The notes under the pieces were generated by a model. The model had not been told where the DNA came from. It ran no database searches and worked only from the letters and a program-made list of their open reading frames with translations. From contig CM067082.1 in the NCBI GenBank assembly GCA_034008185.1, positions 86,613,684 through 86,677,683 on the forward strand: a stretch of DNA of 64,000 nucleotides, written 5' to 3'. Below are positions 46,981 to 59,995 of this stretch, in pieces. Positions within the stretch are counted from its first letter, which is position 1. Every line of letters begins with the position of its first letter. The DNA is from Gorsachius magnificus (lineage: Eukaryota > Chordata > Aves > Pelecaniformes > Ardeidae). The position numbers were made by a program, and so were the translations under genes.

Positions 46981-49227
46981 GCAAGGCAAACCAGGTGAGG
47001 TCAACCCCAAATGGGGGTGTGCTGCTGGCCTTGCCTACTTTACCACATCAGCAGCACTTACAGCTTTAAAAAAAAGTTACAGGTTTGAAAAAAAAAACAC
47101 CTAATCCTCGTGAGCAGGAAAGACAGGACCCAGTGTCTGCTTTGAAATAAAGGGTATAAAAAGGGGATTGTTCAGGGTTATTTGCCTCTTGCTCTCCCTC
47201 TCCCTTCCACGCCCCTCAATGTTGCCACATCTGACGTGCCGTCCCAACCCTCAGGCCTTCACCCCGCGGCTGGCAGCATGGCTGAGGGCCACAGGGAAGC
47301 AAGGAGAGACACGGAGAGCCGTTCCTGCTGCGGCCTGGTTCCTCCTGCTCCTCACCATCCTCAGGATCCTCTACAAGCTTCCCGTTAGAGCAAGGCCCCT
47401 CCACACCACACCCTTCCTGGTGCTGCACCTCGAGGTGTGCCTTGCTGTTTGGGAAAGGCTTTCCCAGCATATGCCCTGTTTTTATGGCTGCAGAAGTATC
47501 TTAAGTAGCTGTCTTGGGCTGCTCACTGGCTCCTGCACTTGCAGTCCTCCCTTTTGCCATCCCAGCAGCCCAGGACAGCCCAGGACAGCCTCCCCACCGT
47601 GCTCCTCTAAGCCTTTCAAAACCTCCTGCATGTGCATCTGCTTTATCGCTTTGCTAATGATATTTCAGTATCTGTTCTGTAGCAAACCACTCTTCATCCA
47701 GAGCGTGAACTCGCCAAAGGAAAGTGCTTGACGAGGGTACTACAACCATCACCTTTACTACAGCAGATAGGGTGAAGATTTAACCTTAAAACTTGCCTTG
47801 CAATACAGAAAACACACCCCTGCAAAGCACCTTTAAACTTGAGCAACTGCAGGTAGGCTCAGTGTCCGTATCAGCTTGCATCATACAATTTTACCTCCCT
47901 TTCCCCGCTTCCTCTAGGAACTATCACAAAAAGCTCCCCAAACAAGCTATTTAATTAATAAATCTTCGCTATAACATGCTGCAAAGCAATATTTAATGCA
48001 ATAAATCCAGACGATACAAATAAAAGTCCTTTATAGAAAAAGGCATACGCTGCTCATTGACAATCATTCGTTAAACAGCTTGGCAGATTGTTTCAATCCT
48101 GTCTTCTGAGTTTAGGAATGGGGATGCTACTATTTTAATAATAAGCTATCAAGCAGTATTGAAAATAGTCACTGTTCTTTAATTTCTTGAAAAGCTCTGA
48201 AGAGGTGAAAATTCATTTGCAGCACAGCTACTGCTGCCTATTCAGAAGTGTGTTTTCTCTCAGACACAAGATTTGGTTATCCCAGTGAAAAAAAACTGCA
48301 CTTAGAATTAATGTAGTAGTTTTTACATCTATCACTGTTGTTGTTCTGCATTTATTATTTTCTTGGTGGTTTCTCCCGGTTCTTTCCTAATTTTTCTTTG
48401 CTCACTTCCACTTAAACCTCTATCACTGACAAGTGCACTTCACAGCATGCAGTTGCTGTCGTGGTCGCAACAGATGCAGGGAAGCCCTGTGTATTCACTC
48501 GACCTAAAAAACATTTCCAGGGAGCGAAAAGACGTGTGTGCAATCTCGTGTCCTTACAACCACACCTGCAAGTGTGTAACTCTTCCCTAGCGCACGGATA
48601 CTACAGATATCAACTCACTGTTGTGCAGAAAAACCTGAGGAAGTTTTAAAGATGCTTGAGGTACTGCTACTAGCTTAATACTGGCAGCACACTGGTCAGT
48701 GCATGCTAATTTAAAGCTTACGTAAATAATAAATATGTTTTAGGTCCCTTTTATGTGTAAAACATTAGGTTAAATGAGAAGTATGAACATTTAGTTCAAA
48801 TTTTATAATTAAAAATACAAATGTACTACATACTCAGTACCTAGAACTCTGCTACATGCACAGTTATAGAGAGAGAATATCTGGAAAACCACTTTTTCCG
48901 TCGTGATGGAAATCATATACTCCTTATGTGTCATGTTATTCTGAGTCATCATTAATCTATTACTCAATTAGTTTTGTAAATGTGGTACAGCACTAAAGAT
49001 TTAGGGTGACATTGAAGATTCAGGCCCCTGACTCCACAGATGTAAGCATGTGTGTAACATGTGCTGAAGTACTTATAGGGACGGAGCAGAAATATGTATC
49101 AAGCCCAAACTTGAAAGCAGGTGGGTTTAAGTTATACAAGCACAAAGAACAGTGAACAATTTTTTCTAAGCAGCCACTTTTTGCGTTCAGAAATTAAACA
49201 GCTATTTTTATTCCCATTTCCACCACC
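46981..49227. other. Noncoding DNA, no supported gene
   Basis: GC-richer at 47.2-47.7 kb, where a frame of 187 codons overlaps others on both strands, without recognisable domains. A short tandem caggacagcc duplication lies near 47569-47590. The remainder (47.9-49.2 kb) is AT-rich and featureless. Confidence 0.5.
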
Positions 49228-49374
49228 AAAAAAAAAAAAAAAAAATCAACCCTGCGGGCTGAGAAAGCAACACATGAAATATAAGTCGTAACTTTAAAAC
49301 TGAGGCTCCTTCCCACCATGGGTGGTGGTGGTGTGTGAACCACTTTTTTTTCCCTTTTTTTTTTTTTTTTTTTT
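49228..49374. repeat. Poly-A and poly-T tracts flanking a short unique segment
   Basis: An 18-base A run (49228-49245) is followed about 100 bases later by T8 (49344-49351) and T20 (49355-49374), with a ggtggtggtggtg run just before the T tracts. The T20 plus cttcccag makes an ideal-looking acceptor, but the GC-rich downstream frame has no convincing donor. Confidence 0.8.
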
Positions 49375-50283
49375 CTTCCCAGGGACTGCCGGGCCAGCAG
49401 CAGCTCCTGTCCCAGGCCGGCAAGCATCTAACGCCGTGGAACGGGAGCACTGCCTTGGTGCGAATCCCATCCTGTACCAGCATCCCAGGGCACCATCACA
49501 GGGTGGGCTCTGTGGCAGGGCTGGAGGGCAGCCTTGCTTGTGGTCATAGCTGGTATTTTGCAATAACAGAAGCAAAAAAAAAACCAAAAAACAAAAAAAC
49601 AAAAACCCAACAAAAAAACCCAGCTGCCATTAACATCTATCACAGCCACCGCAGTGGGCTGGTGCATGTCCCGGGGGAAGCATTCCCCCTGGCCATGCCC
49701 TTGGGGCCAGGCACACCTGCCTCATCGGGGAGCTGCCCCCCTCCAGGTCCTGGTGAGGAGGGAGCTCTGAAACCGGCCTGCTCAGGGACCAGGGGTGCTG
49801 GGGTCCACCTTCCCCTCTCCTTGCCTCAGGGGTGGCCTGTGCCCTGAGGGGAGATAGGTAAGGCCAAGGCCTGGAGCTGGGCCTTGTCCGCACCCCCCCC
49901 CGGGTGTCAGCCCCTTCCTGGGCCTCAGGATGCCCAGCCACACTCCAGATGCCAGTACCCCTAGGGTGACACATGCACCCCCAGGCCTTGTCCGCACCCC
50001 CTAAGCAGCAGGGACCCCCCCAGACTTGTCTGCACGTCCTCCCCAAGTGGCAGGGGGCTCCCGTGGCCTGGTGAGGCCCGTGGCTGCCCGTGGCGCGAGG
50101 GTGGGCAGCCCCGGTGGGGAGGTGAGGCGAGGCGAGGTGTGGGGGTGAACGACTGTCCCCAGCTTGGGGTGAAATCCCTCTCAGCTGCCCGAGGGGAAGG
50201 GAGCGTCCCTCGCAGGGTAACAGGCCGTCCATGAGCAGCCGCCGGGATCCAAAACCAGTCAGGAGCTCCCTCCTCTTACTCAC
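49375..50283. other. GC-rich patch, no supported gene
   Basis: Contains an A/C-rich tract (49574-49621) and duplicated wording (ggccttgtccgcaccccc near 49880 and again near 49985). Long frames on both strands (up to 217 codons, minus) are composition effects: Pro/Gly/Arg-rich, overlapping and without domains. Confidence 0.55.
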
Positions 50284-50328
50284 CTACTTGCCCGCCGCGC
50301 CGGCAGGCGGGAGGAGGTTTTGCAATAT
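50284..50328 (-). CDS. Weak exon candidate with strong splice sites
   Basis: On the minus strand a long pyrimidine-rich run ends ctggtccctttccccag (exon base 50328), and GCAAGTAG|GTGAGTAAG is a near-consensus donor (exon base 50284). The 45-base segment is open in two of three frames; the third ends in TAG at the last codon. The splice signals are better than the coding evidence. A noncoding exon is equally possible. Confidence 0.2.
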   Translation of the reverse strand: MLQNLLPPAGAAGK

Positions 50329-51299
50329 CTGGGGAAAGGGACCAGCCCCGGGGGTGTGAGAGTGGGAGAGGAATGGCAGGGTTGCATAAAGGAGGTGGGC
50401 GAGAAGGGGAGTGGGACAGCCAGACGCACGCACCCAGGCTAATCTGGAGGCACGGGGATGGTGGAAGGGGTGTTGGGAGAGGAAACGAAGCGCTCACCCA
50501 AGCGCGGCTGGCCAGCAGGGGAGCAGAGGGAAGGGGGACAGCCTGACGCTGCGTGGGGTGCGGGTGCATGCTTCCCTGCGGGTGCGTGAAAGCACTGGAC
50601 AAAAGACAGAAGCACCGTCACCGCATGTACAGGGCAGCAAGAGGGAAGACCTCCTTTTTAGGAGGTTGGCGGTTCCCCCTCCCATTCCCCGCATGCTGCT
50701 GTGGAAACCTGTGCTTGTCCTGCTTGCTAGGAGACAGCACAGAGCTTGGTGGCTGCGGGTGTGTGAGGCTTGCTAAATGGAGGCTCCTGCTGCCCTGCTG
50801 GTTGCTGCTGTGCTGGGGAAGGAGGAGGAGATGGAGGAGGAGGAGGAGGGAGGGATGTGAAAGTGGGTCAGGAATGTAACTAGACTCTGCCCCCCTTGTT
50901 GCAGACACAGGCGGCGCTGCCTTAGCGATGGAAAGCAGGCATTTCACTGTTGATGTTCCCCAGTCCTACCGGCTGACGGTTACTAGGGAATCCTGAAGGA
51001 TGTGTTTCCTTGTGACCCTCTGAGAAGAAAAACTTAGTTGCCGCAGTAACCAAGTTTGGCTTGGATGCAATGATGCAGTAAATATCATAGGTGAGCCTTG
51101 CTAGTGGCGGAGGAGGAAGCTGAAACTGTATAGGCTGGATAACTCTTGCAGTCAGGTCAGGACTTAAAAAACGTCCCAACAAACTGTATTACTTTAAGTA
51201 CACAACTTTTACATTTCCTGATGCAATAAAACTCTCAGAATTTATCCCCTATGTATTGTAAACTACTAAGAAAACAGAGATAGAAATAAACTGACTTAC
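50329..51299. other. GC-rich to neutral noncoding DNA
   Basis: Contains a GGA-rich tract at 50821-50854. A minus-strand frame at 50922-51182 (86 codons) has an ordinary amino-acid composition but no recognisable similarity and no good acceptor. Nothing firm is called. Confidence 0.5.
50821..50854 (+). repeat. GGA trinucleotide-type repeat
   Basis: ggaggaggag, atggaggagg and aggaggaggg blocks; an imperfect purine-rich microsatellite. Confidence 0.85.
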
Positions 51300-51395
51300 T
51301 GATGTAGCATGAGGTACAGAGATCACCCACAGCTCTGCAGTAGCTCTGTGCAGCCCTTTTGCATGCAAGTAATTTTTGTTTGATGGCCTGAAGTT
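51300..51395 (-). CDS. Candidate internal exon, two open frames
   Basis: On the minus strand an excellent acceptor (tttcacaccccttaactttcag, exon base 51395) and a strong donor (ACATCA|GTAAGTC, exon base 51300) enclose 96 bases, a multiple of three. Frame 1 gives 32 codons (NFRPSNKNYLHAKGLHR...). Frame 3 is also open and reads like a helical segment (LQAIKQKLLACKRAAQSY). The remaining frame stops near its end. No family is recognised. Splice-site quality is the main argument; a long noncoding RNA exon is a real alternative. Confidence 0.3.
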
Positions 51396-53820
51396 CTGAA
51401 AGTTAAGGGGTGTGAAAGAAGGTGAATGCTGACTCAAAACCTTAAGTTTGCATCCATCTTCTTTTCAGCATTGTTACTTTAAATTAATGATTTTCAATAT
51501 TGTTACTTAGATTAAAAGAGAGAACTCATCAACCCTGCTCCTACAGGAAATCCCCAAACTAAATTATTTCGAAGTAGAAAACAAACTAAAAGAACAAGCA
51601 AAAAATGTTCAACTTGAGGCCCAGTCATACATCATTTCTCCCTATTCCCTCCAGTTCTTATCATTTGATTTCCATCTTCCTCTTATAGAGAAATAAACCT
51701 TTATTCACAGGGGTGGGGGATCGCTTTTCAGAGTTAGAATGCAGAACTGAAAAAAACCACAGAAGACAGATACCGTGATTTATCTATTTCTTTAGTTTTC
51801 TTCCCGAGTTGTGTTTTTTCTAAAGCACTGGTATACTGAAGAAAAAATGGGTTGCTGTACATGGGACCAATTCTGCTCCCAGCCTGAGGATAGACAGAGG
51901 AGAACTGCGCTGTCAGGCTCACAGATGCATCAGGAGTGAGTTGGTGCAGGCCACGCAGGAGGTAGGTATGCATCCAGTCGATGGATGAGGGTATGTGTGT
52001 GCATTTCATTAAGGGAACAAAAGTCACTGGAGCAAACTGTGTATTCCTTTTACTCCTTTGAATTATCTGTCAAGGAGGTATTGCTATACATAAACATCCC
52101 TTTAGTTTCTTTCATCCCTGAAAGCTACTCAGTGTTTAAACGCATCCATGCCCTTTAATTCAAGGACATTCAAGGATGCACAACGAATGTTACTGTTTCG
52201 ACTTTTTATGTGAGATAATTTGTCAAGTTGATTTCCCAAACCATTTGCTACTAAAAGCTAAAGTTAATAATAAAAGTTACATGGACGTAAACAAATTGTG
52301 GTGAACTATAACTAATCTATTGTACTCCTGTTTTAAGAAAAAAAGTAGAAACCAGTAACAGTTTAAGTGCTGTGGGCCACAAAGTTTTTCATAAAAAAAA
52401 CTCAGCAGATGGCCTGGGTGATACCTCATGGATGAATGTAGCCTATTGCCTCCGGTCATAGAAAATATTTAGACAGTCTTTATCCACAGTTTTAAGATCA
52501 ATAATTGCTTAGTTATGTCATGCTTATTTTTGGTGGAACAATATGACTTGGTTTTGTCGATTCTCCTGGCAATGCAAGAACAGTCAGTAGACACCGTCTT
52601 TCATGCCATCTGCTTGCACAGGCCTCTGCCGCTGTGGAGTCTTGCAGACCTGGGCAGGGGATTCCCATAAGTCTCTCTCATTATGGGGTGAAAATGCCAG
52701 GTTAGAAAGCTTCCTCTTCCAGGACTGCCACAGAAAGTCCTGATGGTCCCATCTATTGTCAGCGTATTTCCATGTGTGTTGAGGCAACCCAGTGAACTGG
52801 GAAAACTAAACATTACCGAGAAGCAGCACTTGTGTTAGAAACCATTCCTTCACTTACTGGCAGGGAGGGTCTGATTTCACTGTTAGGTTGGGCCCTTTTT
52901 ATGCCCCTCTGGACAAGCAAAGGGCATGTTAAGCCTTATAGAAACAGTCAGGAGACGATCCTCCTGTGCTGGGTGTGGAAGCATGGTGTTTTCCTATCTA
53001 CTGCACCCGCCCCTTTCTGTAAGGATGATGTGAGGGAAGGAGGTGTGGCCAGAAAGTTGCTGCTTTCTAGTTATTCTTGGCTCTGGCAAAGGCCTTTCAA
53101 TTCAAGGGTAAATGGCAGGGACCTTGACGCTGCTCTAAATCTGTATCGATGTCTTTGAGGTCCCCAGAAGGACCAGATAATATGACAAGGCACAAAGCAC
53201 AGCTTACGTATAACAGAGAATTAGACCTACAACCCGTGGCTGCTTTGAACAGGAGTTGATTGTGGCATCCCAGACTAGCCCTTTGCTGCCAAGCTTTGGG
53301 CATGGGCCTAGTCTGCAGTGAGAGGCTGGTTAAAGTATGGAAAAGGAAACGTGGAATAGTTCCAGGCCTGATACCCGAGTCCATCTGCAGAAGTACTTTT
53401 GCTTTGTTTTTGCTCTAACTTGTACACTGAAAAATTAGGAGGGGGGAAAAAGAGTACTTAAATAGGGCTTTTTCTAGCTGTGCTCAGTCGAGTCCCCTGG
53501 TTATTAGAAAAAAGATACACAAAGTTTTACCAAATCATGTTAGCAGACTAGTGTGCATGGTATAGTAAAATACTCTTCTGAGTAATTTTAGCACGTTTTA
53601 GCTTTTAAAACCATCATTTCCAACATAGATAATAATAATTTACAAGAAGTTATTATCTCATCTTGTTTCTACCTTGCAGGGGAACTATTTTACATCCTAC
53701 TAAAGTGGCTAAGTGGCTTCAGGGAGAGGATAGATTGGGCCCTATTAAGATAGATTTAAAGATTTAGCCACATGCTATTTTTGAGATTTATTTCCTTAGT
53801 TAATATCTTGTTCTTACCAG
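51396..53820. other. AT-rich noncoding DNA
   Basis: Intron-like or intergenic sequence with no repeat family recognised. A minus-strand frame at 51734-52027 (97 codons) is open but lacks splice support and similarity. Confidence 0.55.
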
Positions 53821-53871
53821 GCTGAATTGCAGAAGCAGATCTTTAAACAGGATGAAACAATAGCAGCAAAG
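53821..53871 (+). CDS. Candidate small exon, coiled-coil-like
   Basis: The acceptor ttatttccttagttaatatc...ttcttaccag ends at 53820. The donor GCAAAG|GTATGA follows 53871. The 51 bases are exactly 17 codons in phase 0: AELQKQIFKQDETIAAK. This is charged and Gln/Lys-rich with a heptad-like spacing of hydrophobic residues, as in coiled coils. Seventeen codons are too few to exclude chance, and the minus strand also has a donor-like GGTAAGAAC at the same edge. I cannot name a parent protein. Confidence 0.22.
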
Positions 53872-56800
53872 GTATGATGCCACACCATGCTGAATAGGGA
53901 CCTCAAAGCCCATTACCATTTTAATGATGGCATTGTTAAGCAAAGTAGTCTCAAGATTAAATCATTTACTTCATTGAGAAAAGCACGCTATTTATTGAGT
54001 GTTTTACCTTTAGCAACCAAAATACAGTAGTGTCTGGCTTTCTTCTGAAACTTGTGCACATAGTTAGAAAGCTGTTTGCAGCTGGAGACTGTCAGCCACT
54101 CACTGTACTTACAAAACAGGTTTAAAAGCAGACACGGTTAACAGGATGTGACATAGACTCTCTTCAGCACAGTATGTGACGCATCCCTGTACTTTTCTAT
54201 TAACTTTGAAAGAGGCTGCTTAAGCTTAGAATGCAACAGGTCTCCTTAAAGTTTAAATTCAACAAGAAAGCCTTAAGAAAGATGTATTCCACGTGTATCT
54301 TATTGAGAATTATTTCAGTGAACTTTCGCTTATCAGCACTGAAAAGTTGTGTTAAAACCTGTCTGACAACTTTTTTCGTAACGCCATGTGCTGGAGGGCC
54401 TTGAGAAAACAGTTTTGAAACAATATCAGAGCCGAACTACTGAAATGCTTTGAACAAGAAGAATGTTCATTAAACACATTTCCCTGGTTTTTGTAGTGTC
54501 CCAAACAACAAAAGCCAGGTATTTCGTGATTTATAGCCCCTTTTCCAGTGAGATGCTTCAGAAGGAGCTCAAAAGATTTGCATCTTGCAAGTAAGAACAT
54601 GGTGGACTTAAAATGTTTAACCCACCCTATTTTTTCAAAATTTTAGCTGTGAATTTACTGGATCCTGCTTCAAAACATGTATATAGAAGTCTTAATTACC
54701 CAGCCAGCTCTCCTTATCTTAATTCACTGTAATTCAGCCAACACCCACGGGAGAGGCTATGCAGCGACTGGACCATGGGAGATGCAGGCGTTTTGAACTT
54801 CCTTGGAAACGGTCACCGTGTAAAATCCTGCTTTCTCTGAGTTCCCATTAACTAGAGCTCCTTGGAGCGAAATTAGGTTTCATTGCCCAAGGCTGTACTC
54901 TTTTTTCTCCTGCAAAATGGCTGTGCTTCAGGTCACAGGGCTGTGCATGGGTCCTCCCACCCAAGCCCAGGGCATAGTCAGAGTGGCTGACAGATCAGCT
55001 CCTCTGCAGCCACCTGGTAGTGCTTGCTCTGCACTGCAGGTATGAGGAGGAAAGACATGGATAAGGACTTCACAAAGCACATTAGCTTCCTATTTGATTC
55101 CCCCTTTCCATATGCAGATTTCTCAGTACTTCTCAGGACCCCTTTTTTTGATGCGTAGCAAGGTGTTTCAGGTCAAAATGGGTTATTCAGCGCCTCTGAA
55201 AAACCTAGCCTCACTGTATACAGCTTGCTCTGAAAAATCAGAACTGAGTGGCACAAAAACGCAAAATAGGATTTAGAAGAAATCAGAAATGTCATTTTTC
55301 AGAACAGACGCTTCCTAACACAAAACCCAATGCAAACAAATAGTAGCATCATGTTAGAGCAAGGGGAACTGGGTTTGAAGCATACCAGCTCAGACTAAAA
55401 AAGACATTTTGCTAAAGGGGAAGGGCCTTCCAGTACTGGTCAGCTGGTCAGAAGCATAAGAACTTTAGAAAAATGAGGATAGTGAGAGAAATGTACATAT
55501 TGTGTTCTAAAAACACAGGTCCCGACTCTAGAAATGTACATGAGTCACTGGGGATGCTACCCAGCAGGGAACGGTAAGGAACGAAACCTTCTTCACACCC
55601 AGGGCTGTTCTGAAGAGCTGCTGTTGATGGTGCTTCCTCCTCGGCATTCCCAGGACCTGCGTCTGTGTCTGCTTTGGTAAGTAGAGAATAGATGGTGGAT
55701 CCTGGTATTGGCAGGGCCATTTACACATCCGTCTTGGTTTTTTCTTTGAAGTCTTGGGTAATAGCAAACAAAAGGCTCTGTAGGGATGACTTTTGCAACA
55801 CAGGAAACACCTGTACACCCCCCTCAAATTATTTCTCTGCGTGACAAACGCACACCAGCTCTGCTGTGTCACAGGGCCTTTTCACCCTAAAAATTAGGGC
55901 CAGGAGCGACCTCACAAAAAAAGCACTGAACAAGGCAAAATCCTTCCCCTAAACCTTCCCTCCTCTTGCCTCCTACTCTATGTTCTGACTCTCTGCTTTT
56001 TTCCTCTGTATTCTTCAACCCACAGCTTGCCTTCATAAAAGCATCAATCCATCATTCCCTGTATTTATTTCTGTGTCTGTTCCTGAGTGGCTAAGGACCA
56101 GCAGATTCTTTTTTGTTACCAGTGTGCATAGAGCAGAGGTCCAGGTTTGCATTCAAAAGCTGTAAAAGTAGAACTGTATCAGACAGTGATGTGATTTCTG
56201 CAATTTCTAAAACTTTTGCTTTAAACATAGTTAGGCAGCTGACACCTCTGTTCCTCATTTAATGAGAGCCTATTCTGTTTCATGCACTGAAGTGCACGCT
56301 GTTGATATAAGCAGGCCCGGAGCTAGGAGAGGGGGCTCCCGTTCCCAGCCTTTCTACGTCTTGCTGATTAGTTCCCCTCTCACTGCCTCCGTTCCTTCAG
56401 CTGTGCACTGGGGCTCACAAAACTGTCCTTTTTATTATAAAGTGATTTAAGATTCTTGGTGAAGAACATGACATGAAATTAGACAGCAACAGCTGTTATA
56501 CAAGTATTATATTCCAGTGTCACTGCGTGGGGAGTTCTCCAACATTGTATTAGTATACATACAGCAGCAAAACTTTTTTCAAGGTTAGCATCTTCTTCTA
56601 CTCTTCAGCCTGGCTAGGGTGGAATAGCATCTTAGATAAGAAAATGTTTGTGCAGTGTGATGTCATTACTGTGGTCTTCTTCAGATCTTGGCAGGATCCT
56701 GGCAGAAGTTATTTACAATAAGGAAAAAAAAAAGAAATTTCTCTTTTGACCAGTTATTAACCTTGAGGAAGTCTGTACTTAAAGGAGGTAGTAAATGTCG

Positions 56801-59570
56801 TATGCATGGTATCTCTTTCTTTGTTCTCTGAAATCAGGATGGTTTCTAATCATTTAAGTGTGTATCTCAATAGTTGACAGAAAACTGATAGTAGGTGAAC
56901 TACACAGTTCTGGAATTCCTTACAGTTGGGTATATGAGCATTTCTGTAACTTCATCTTTTCTCAGAGCAGGCCTCAGAAACTAGTCTTGGAGGATGTCGC
57001 AAACATTGGATAATTCAGGAACAGTTTTATAAGTATTTAGACCTGTCAGTTACACTGCCTTGTTTTCTTGCTGATGAATATGCCCAGCATGACATTGAGT
57101 TTGTTTTATGAGAAACTCAAAGTAAATTGGAATGAAAATCCTTCCAATTTAAAAAAAACCCAAATAATTCATTGCACTGAACCATGTACACAACTTTGAT
57201 ACCAGAGGCACCACTCCTTAATCTGGTATCTCAATTTACTAACAGATAGTTTTAATTTTGTTTTTAAGGTAACTAAAATGCACATGCAGATTTAGAGTTA
57301 GGTTGGTTCTGGAGGGGGGAGGAAAGTAATTGCATTGTATCTTCACCCTCCTCCAATTCATCCCCTAAAATAAAATTTCTCCACCAAAGCAACAGGCTGT
57401 ATAAGCTGTGCAACAGTTTTATATGTTGTACATTTTATTAATCCGAAGCTGACCTTTTTCATCTTTACACCATTTTGTCCCCAGGTCCTGTAACAGCCTT
57501 GCACCGTGTCAGACACCCGTTTTCCAAAGAATGCCCCAGAAAGCACCGTGTGGGTGATATTACAATTCTGTATATTCCTACAATGGAGCAGTGTGTCTGT
57601 GTAATGAGATCAGAAATTTTGCTTTGGAGAGTTAATGTGAATGCCAAATGATAAATAAAATGCTGAAATGAAAAATAGGCCCTGAAGAATGGAAAGCATT
57701 GTAATAAGACAACATTTATCTTTCTAACTGTGGGCCCTCTGAAGTCTGCAGAAAGGGTTTATGGATGAGACATGACCAGTGGAGAGCATACAGGATCATC
57801 ACTAAGAGCAGATCAGCAGAATTCTGTAGAGTCACAAAACGCATGGCTATTTAATGTTCGAGTTAATAATTCATAGAGCCTTGTGATATTCAGAAGCATT
57901 TGGCAAACGTCTTCTAATATTACTGGATTGTTTAAAGATGTTTGCAGGTCACGTGTACAAGTGGATGTCTGTTATCTGGCAAGTTTTATACCCAATATTT
58001 TTAACAGCTCTTTTTGCTGTTATCTGCACACTAGCTCCCTCCCACTGTACCAGGAACCTGTATTCCATTCACGGATAGCTGACTCCATCCTCTCATTTTT
58101 CATGCATATAGGCTATAGCAGAATATCTCTTTAGGAGATCATTTTGTTATCCTGCTTCCAATCCTTATTATGGGTGCCTGATAATCAAAGAAAACCATAC
58201 TAATTATATAAATTTTCAAATTATCTATATAAACAGCTCTTAACTTACATCACTCTTCTTTAAAGCTCAACCTATTTCTTCATTGTATTGTTTGTATTCC
58301 TGAAAGCCTTTTCTTTTGTGTTCATAGCAACCTTTCTATCTCCCTTTAATCACAGTGGCCTCCACCACTTTTCCCAACTGTTTAGAATTCGTTGGGAAGA
58401 ATTTAACTTGTTTTTTTAGTAATAGTTCTTCAAGTGTTTCAACATGCTGCAGCATATTTTGCAAACTGTAGAGGATTCTAAATGAATATTTCTTACTGAG
58501 TTTCACTTTTAAACTAACTTCCTGGTATTATTCAGAGAACAGCATAATGGTAAGTAGATTTGCTCTGGAATTTTCCCACAAATTTCTGAAATGCAATTTT
58601 ACTTTTACATTCCAAATTTTTCACTTAAATGTTTGAGTGCTGATTAAGCCCTTCTTGGGAGGGTTTATTGAATCAAAGGGGACTCATTCGACATCCCAAT
58701 AGTTTGGGCAGTAACCTGAGATGCAGAAAAATGTTTCTGTTCATTTTCATCCCATTTTCATCAGAGATCACACAACTAGTTATATGCATTATGCTATTAA
58801 TTTTAAAAATGGAATGACTGTAGTTTGGCATCTAATTCATACTCACGTGCTTAAGTTTCAGGGTTGCTCAGCAGCCACAGAAGCAGTGAATGTGCTCAGC
58901 ATCTCTGAAAATCAGCCTATGTAGGTGCCTACAAAATACAGAATCAAGTATCAAACTACAGGCATCCTAACTGGAAAAAACTAACCTGCCTTTTTTTTTT
59001 TTTTAATTTATTGAATATGGATGAAGAATTGGTTCCTCACAGAAGCAGAACATATGACTTAATGGATCTCTTGCTCATTCAGATGTGGTAAATCTGATAC
59101 ATACATTTATGATGTCTGGCAGATGTCATGATTTTTCTATTTTAAAATAAACTAATTCTATAGTCTGATTTTCAACATATTTTCTTCATTTTCTAAATTC
59201 TAAAAAAGGTAGTGTTACGTTCTGTAAAATTTGGGGAGAAACAGCTGGCGGTGTGAATTGTGACATGGTGTATTTTACTGATCCTGAAAGCTTAGTTTAG
59301 GCCCTCCTAATTACATGAAGTTCCCTCTTCTCACATAGCCCTGGGATAATTGGATGGTATGGCAGTCCAAAGCCTTTGGGATGCTTAAATAATCATGCAT
59401 TAACCCTATAAACATACTTTTGCTTTGATGTTATCTCCACTAGCTGCTAGCTGAATAATTACAGTTCCCTTATGATCAACTTTCATAAGATAAGAGTGAT
59501 AGCAACGGTAAAGAAGATGAAGAAAGTTGCAAGACACTTGACATGTATTTTTAGTTCATACGAAGAGAGG
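53872..59570. other. AT-rich noncoding DNA, gene-desert or intron-like
   Basis: No supported gene over almost 6 kb. Frames are short throughout. Splice-like words occur, for example a minus-strand acceptor/donor pair near 58250-58300, but they enclose no open frame. Poly-T (14) lies at 58991-59004. No repeat family is recognised. Confidence 0.6.
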
Positions 59571-59594
59571 ACATCAATTTATAGAAATTGATGT
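59571..59594 (+). other. Perfect short palindrome
   Basis: acatcaattt and aaattgatgt form 10-base perfect inverted arms around a 4-base loop (atag). It is AT-rich and could extrude as a small cruciform or be a chance palindrome. No protein-binding consensus is obvious beyond the ATCAAT/ATTGAT homeodomain-like cores. Confidence 0.7.
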
Positions 59595-59995
59595 GGGGCA
59601 TGCCAGGTAATTAAAGCTTTTGGTCCCCATTTCATTACTGCAGGCAAACGGGGCTTCTGCTCAGTGGTGGGGAGCAGCCACAGGAACTGGTTGTGGCTCT
59701 CTGGCTGAGATAAGTTTATGCTGTTCCCTTTGGCAAATCATTGTCTTTTAAATTCCTCAATGCTTTGTTCAAAGTACAGCTGTGTTTCAATAATAACTTA
59801 TTTCTGTATAATTCCAGTTCGGTGGTTTTTATTGCATATGCTGCTAACATTTTCACACGAGTACTCCAGCTGTACAGCAGTTCTCTGCAGTCAGCGCTAG
59901 CCCAAAATCATGCCAGGAACTGTCTCTATTAGTTCCCGTGTTACCAAACTTTTGTATACTAAACTGTTATACACCACTCTCATCTTACTTTCTCT
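59595..59995. other. AT-rich noncoding DNA
   Basis: Nothing recognised between the palindrome and the doubly open segment that follows. Confidence 0.5.

Noticed and set aside
49228..49374. Poly-A and poly-T pair as a fold-back or processed pseudogene
   Set aside because: The flanking CCACC and GGTGG words are in the wrong order for a continuous stem, and no gene-derived body precedes either tract.
49630..50283. 217-codon minus-strand frame
   Set aside because: It begins at a GTG that is part of a donor-like GTGAGT, is Pro/Gly/Arg-rich and overlaps equally long frames; a composition effect.
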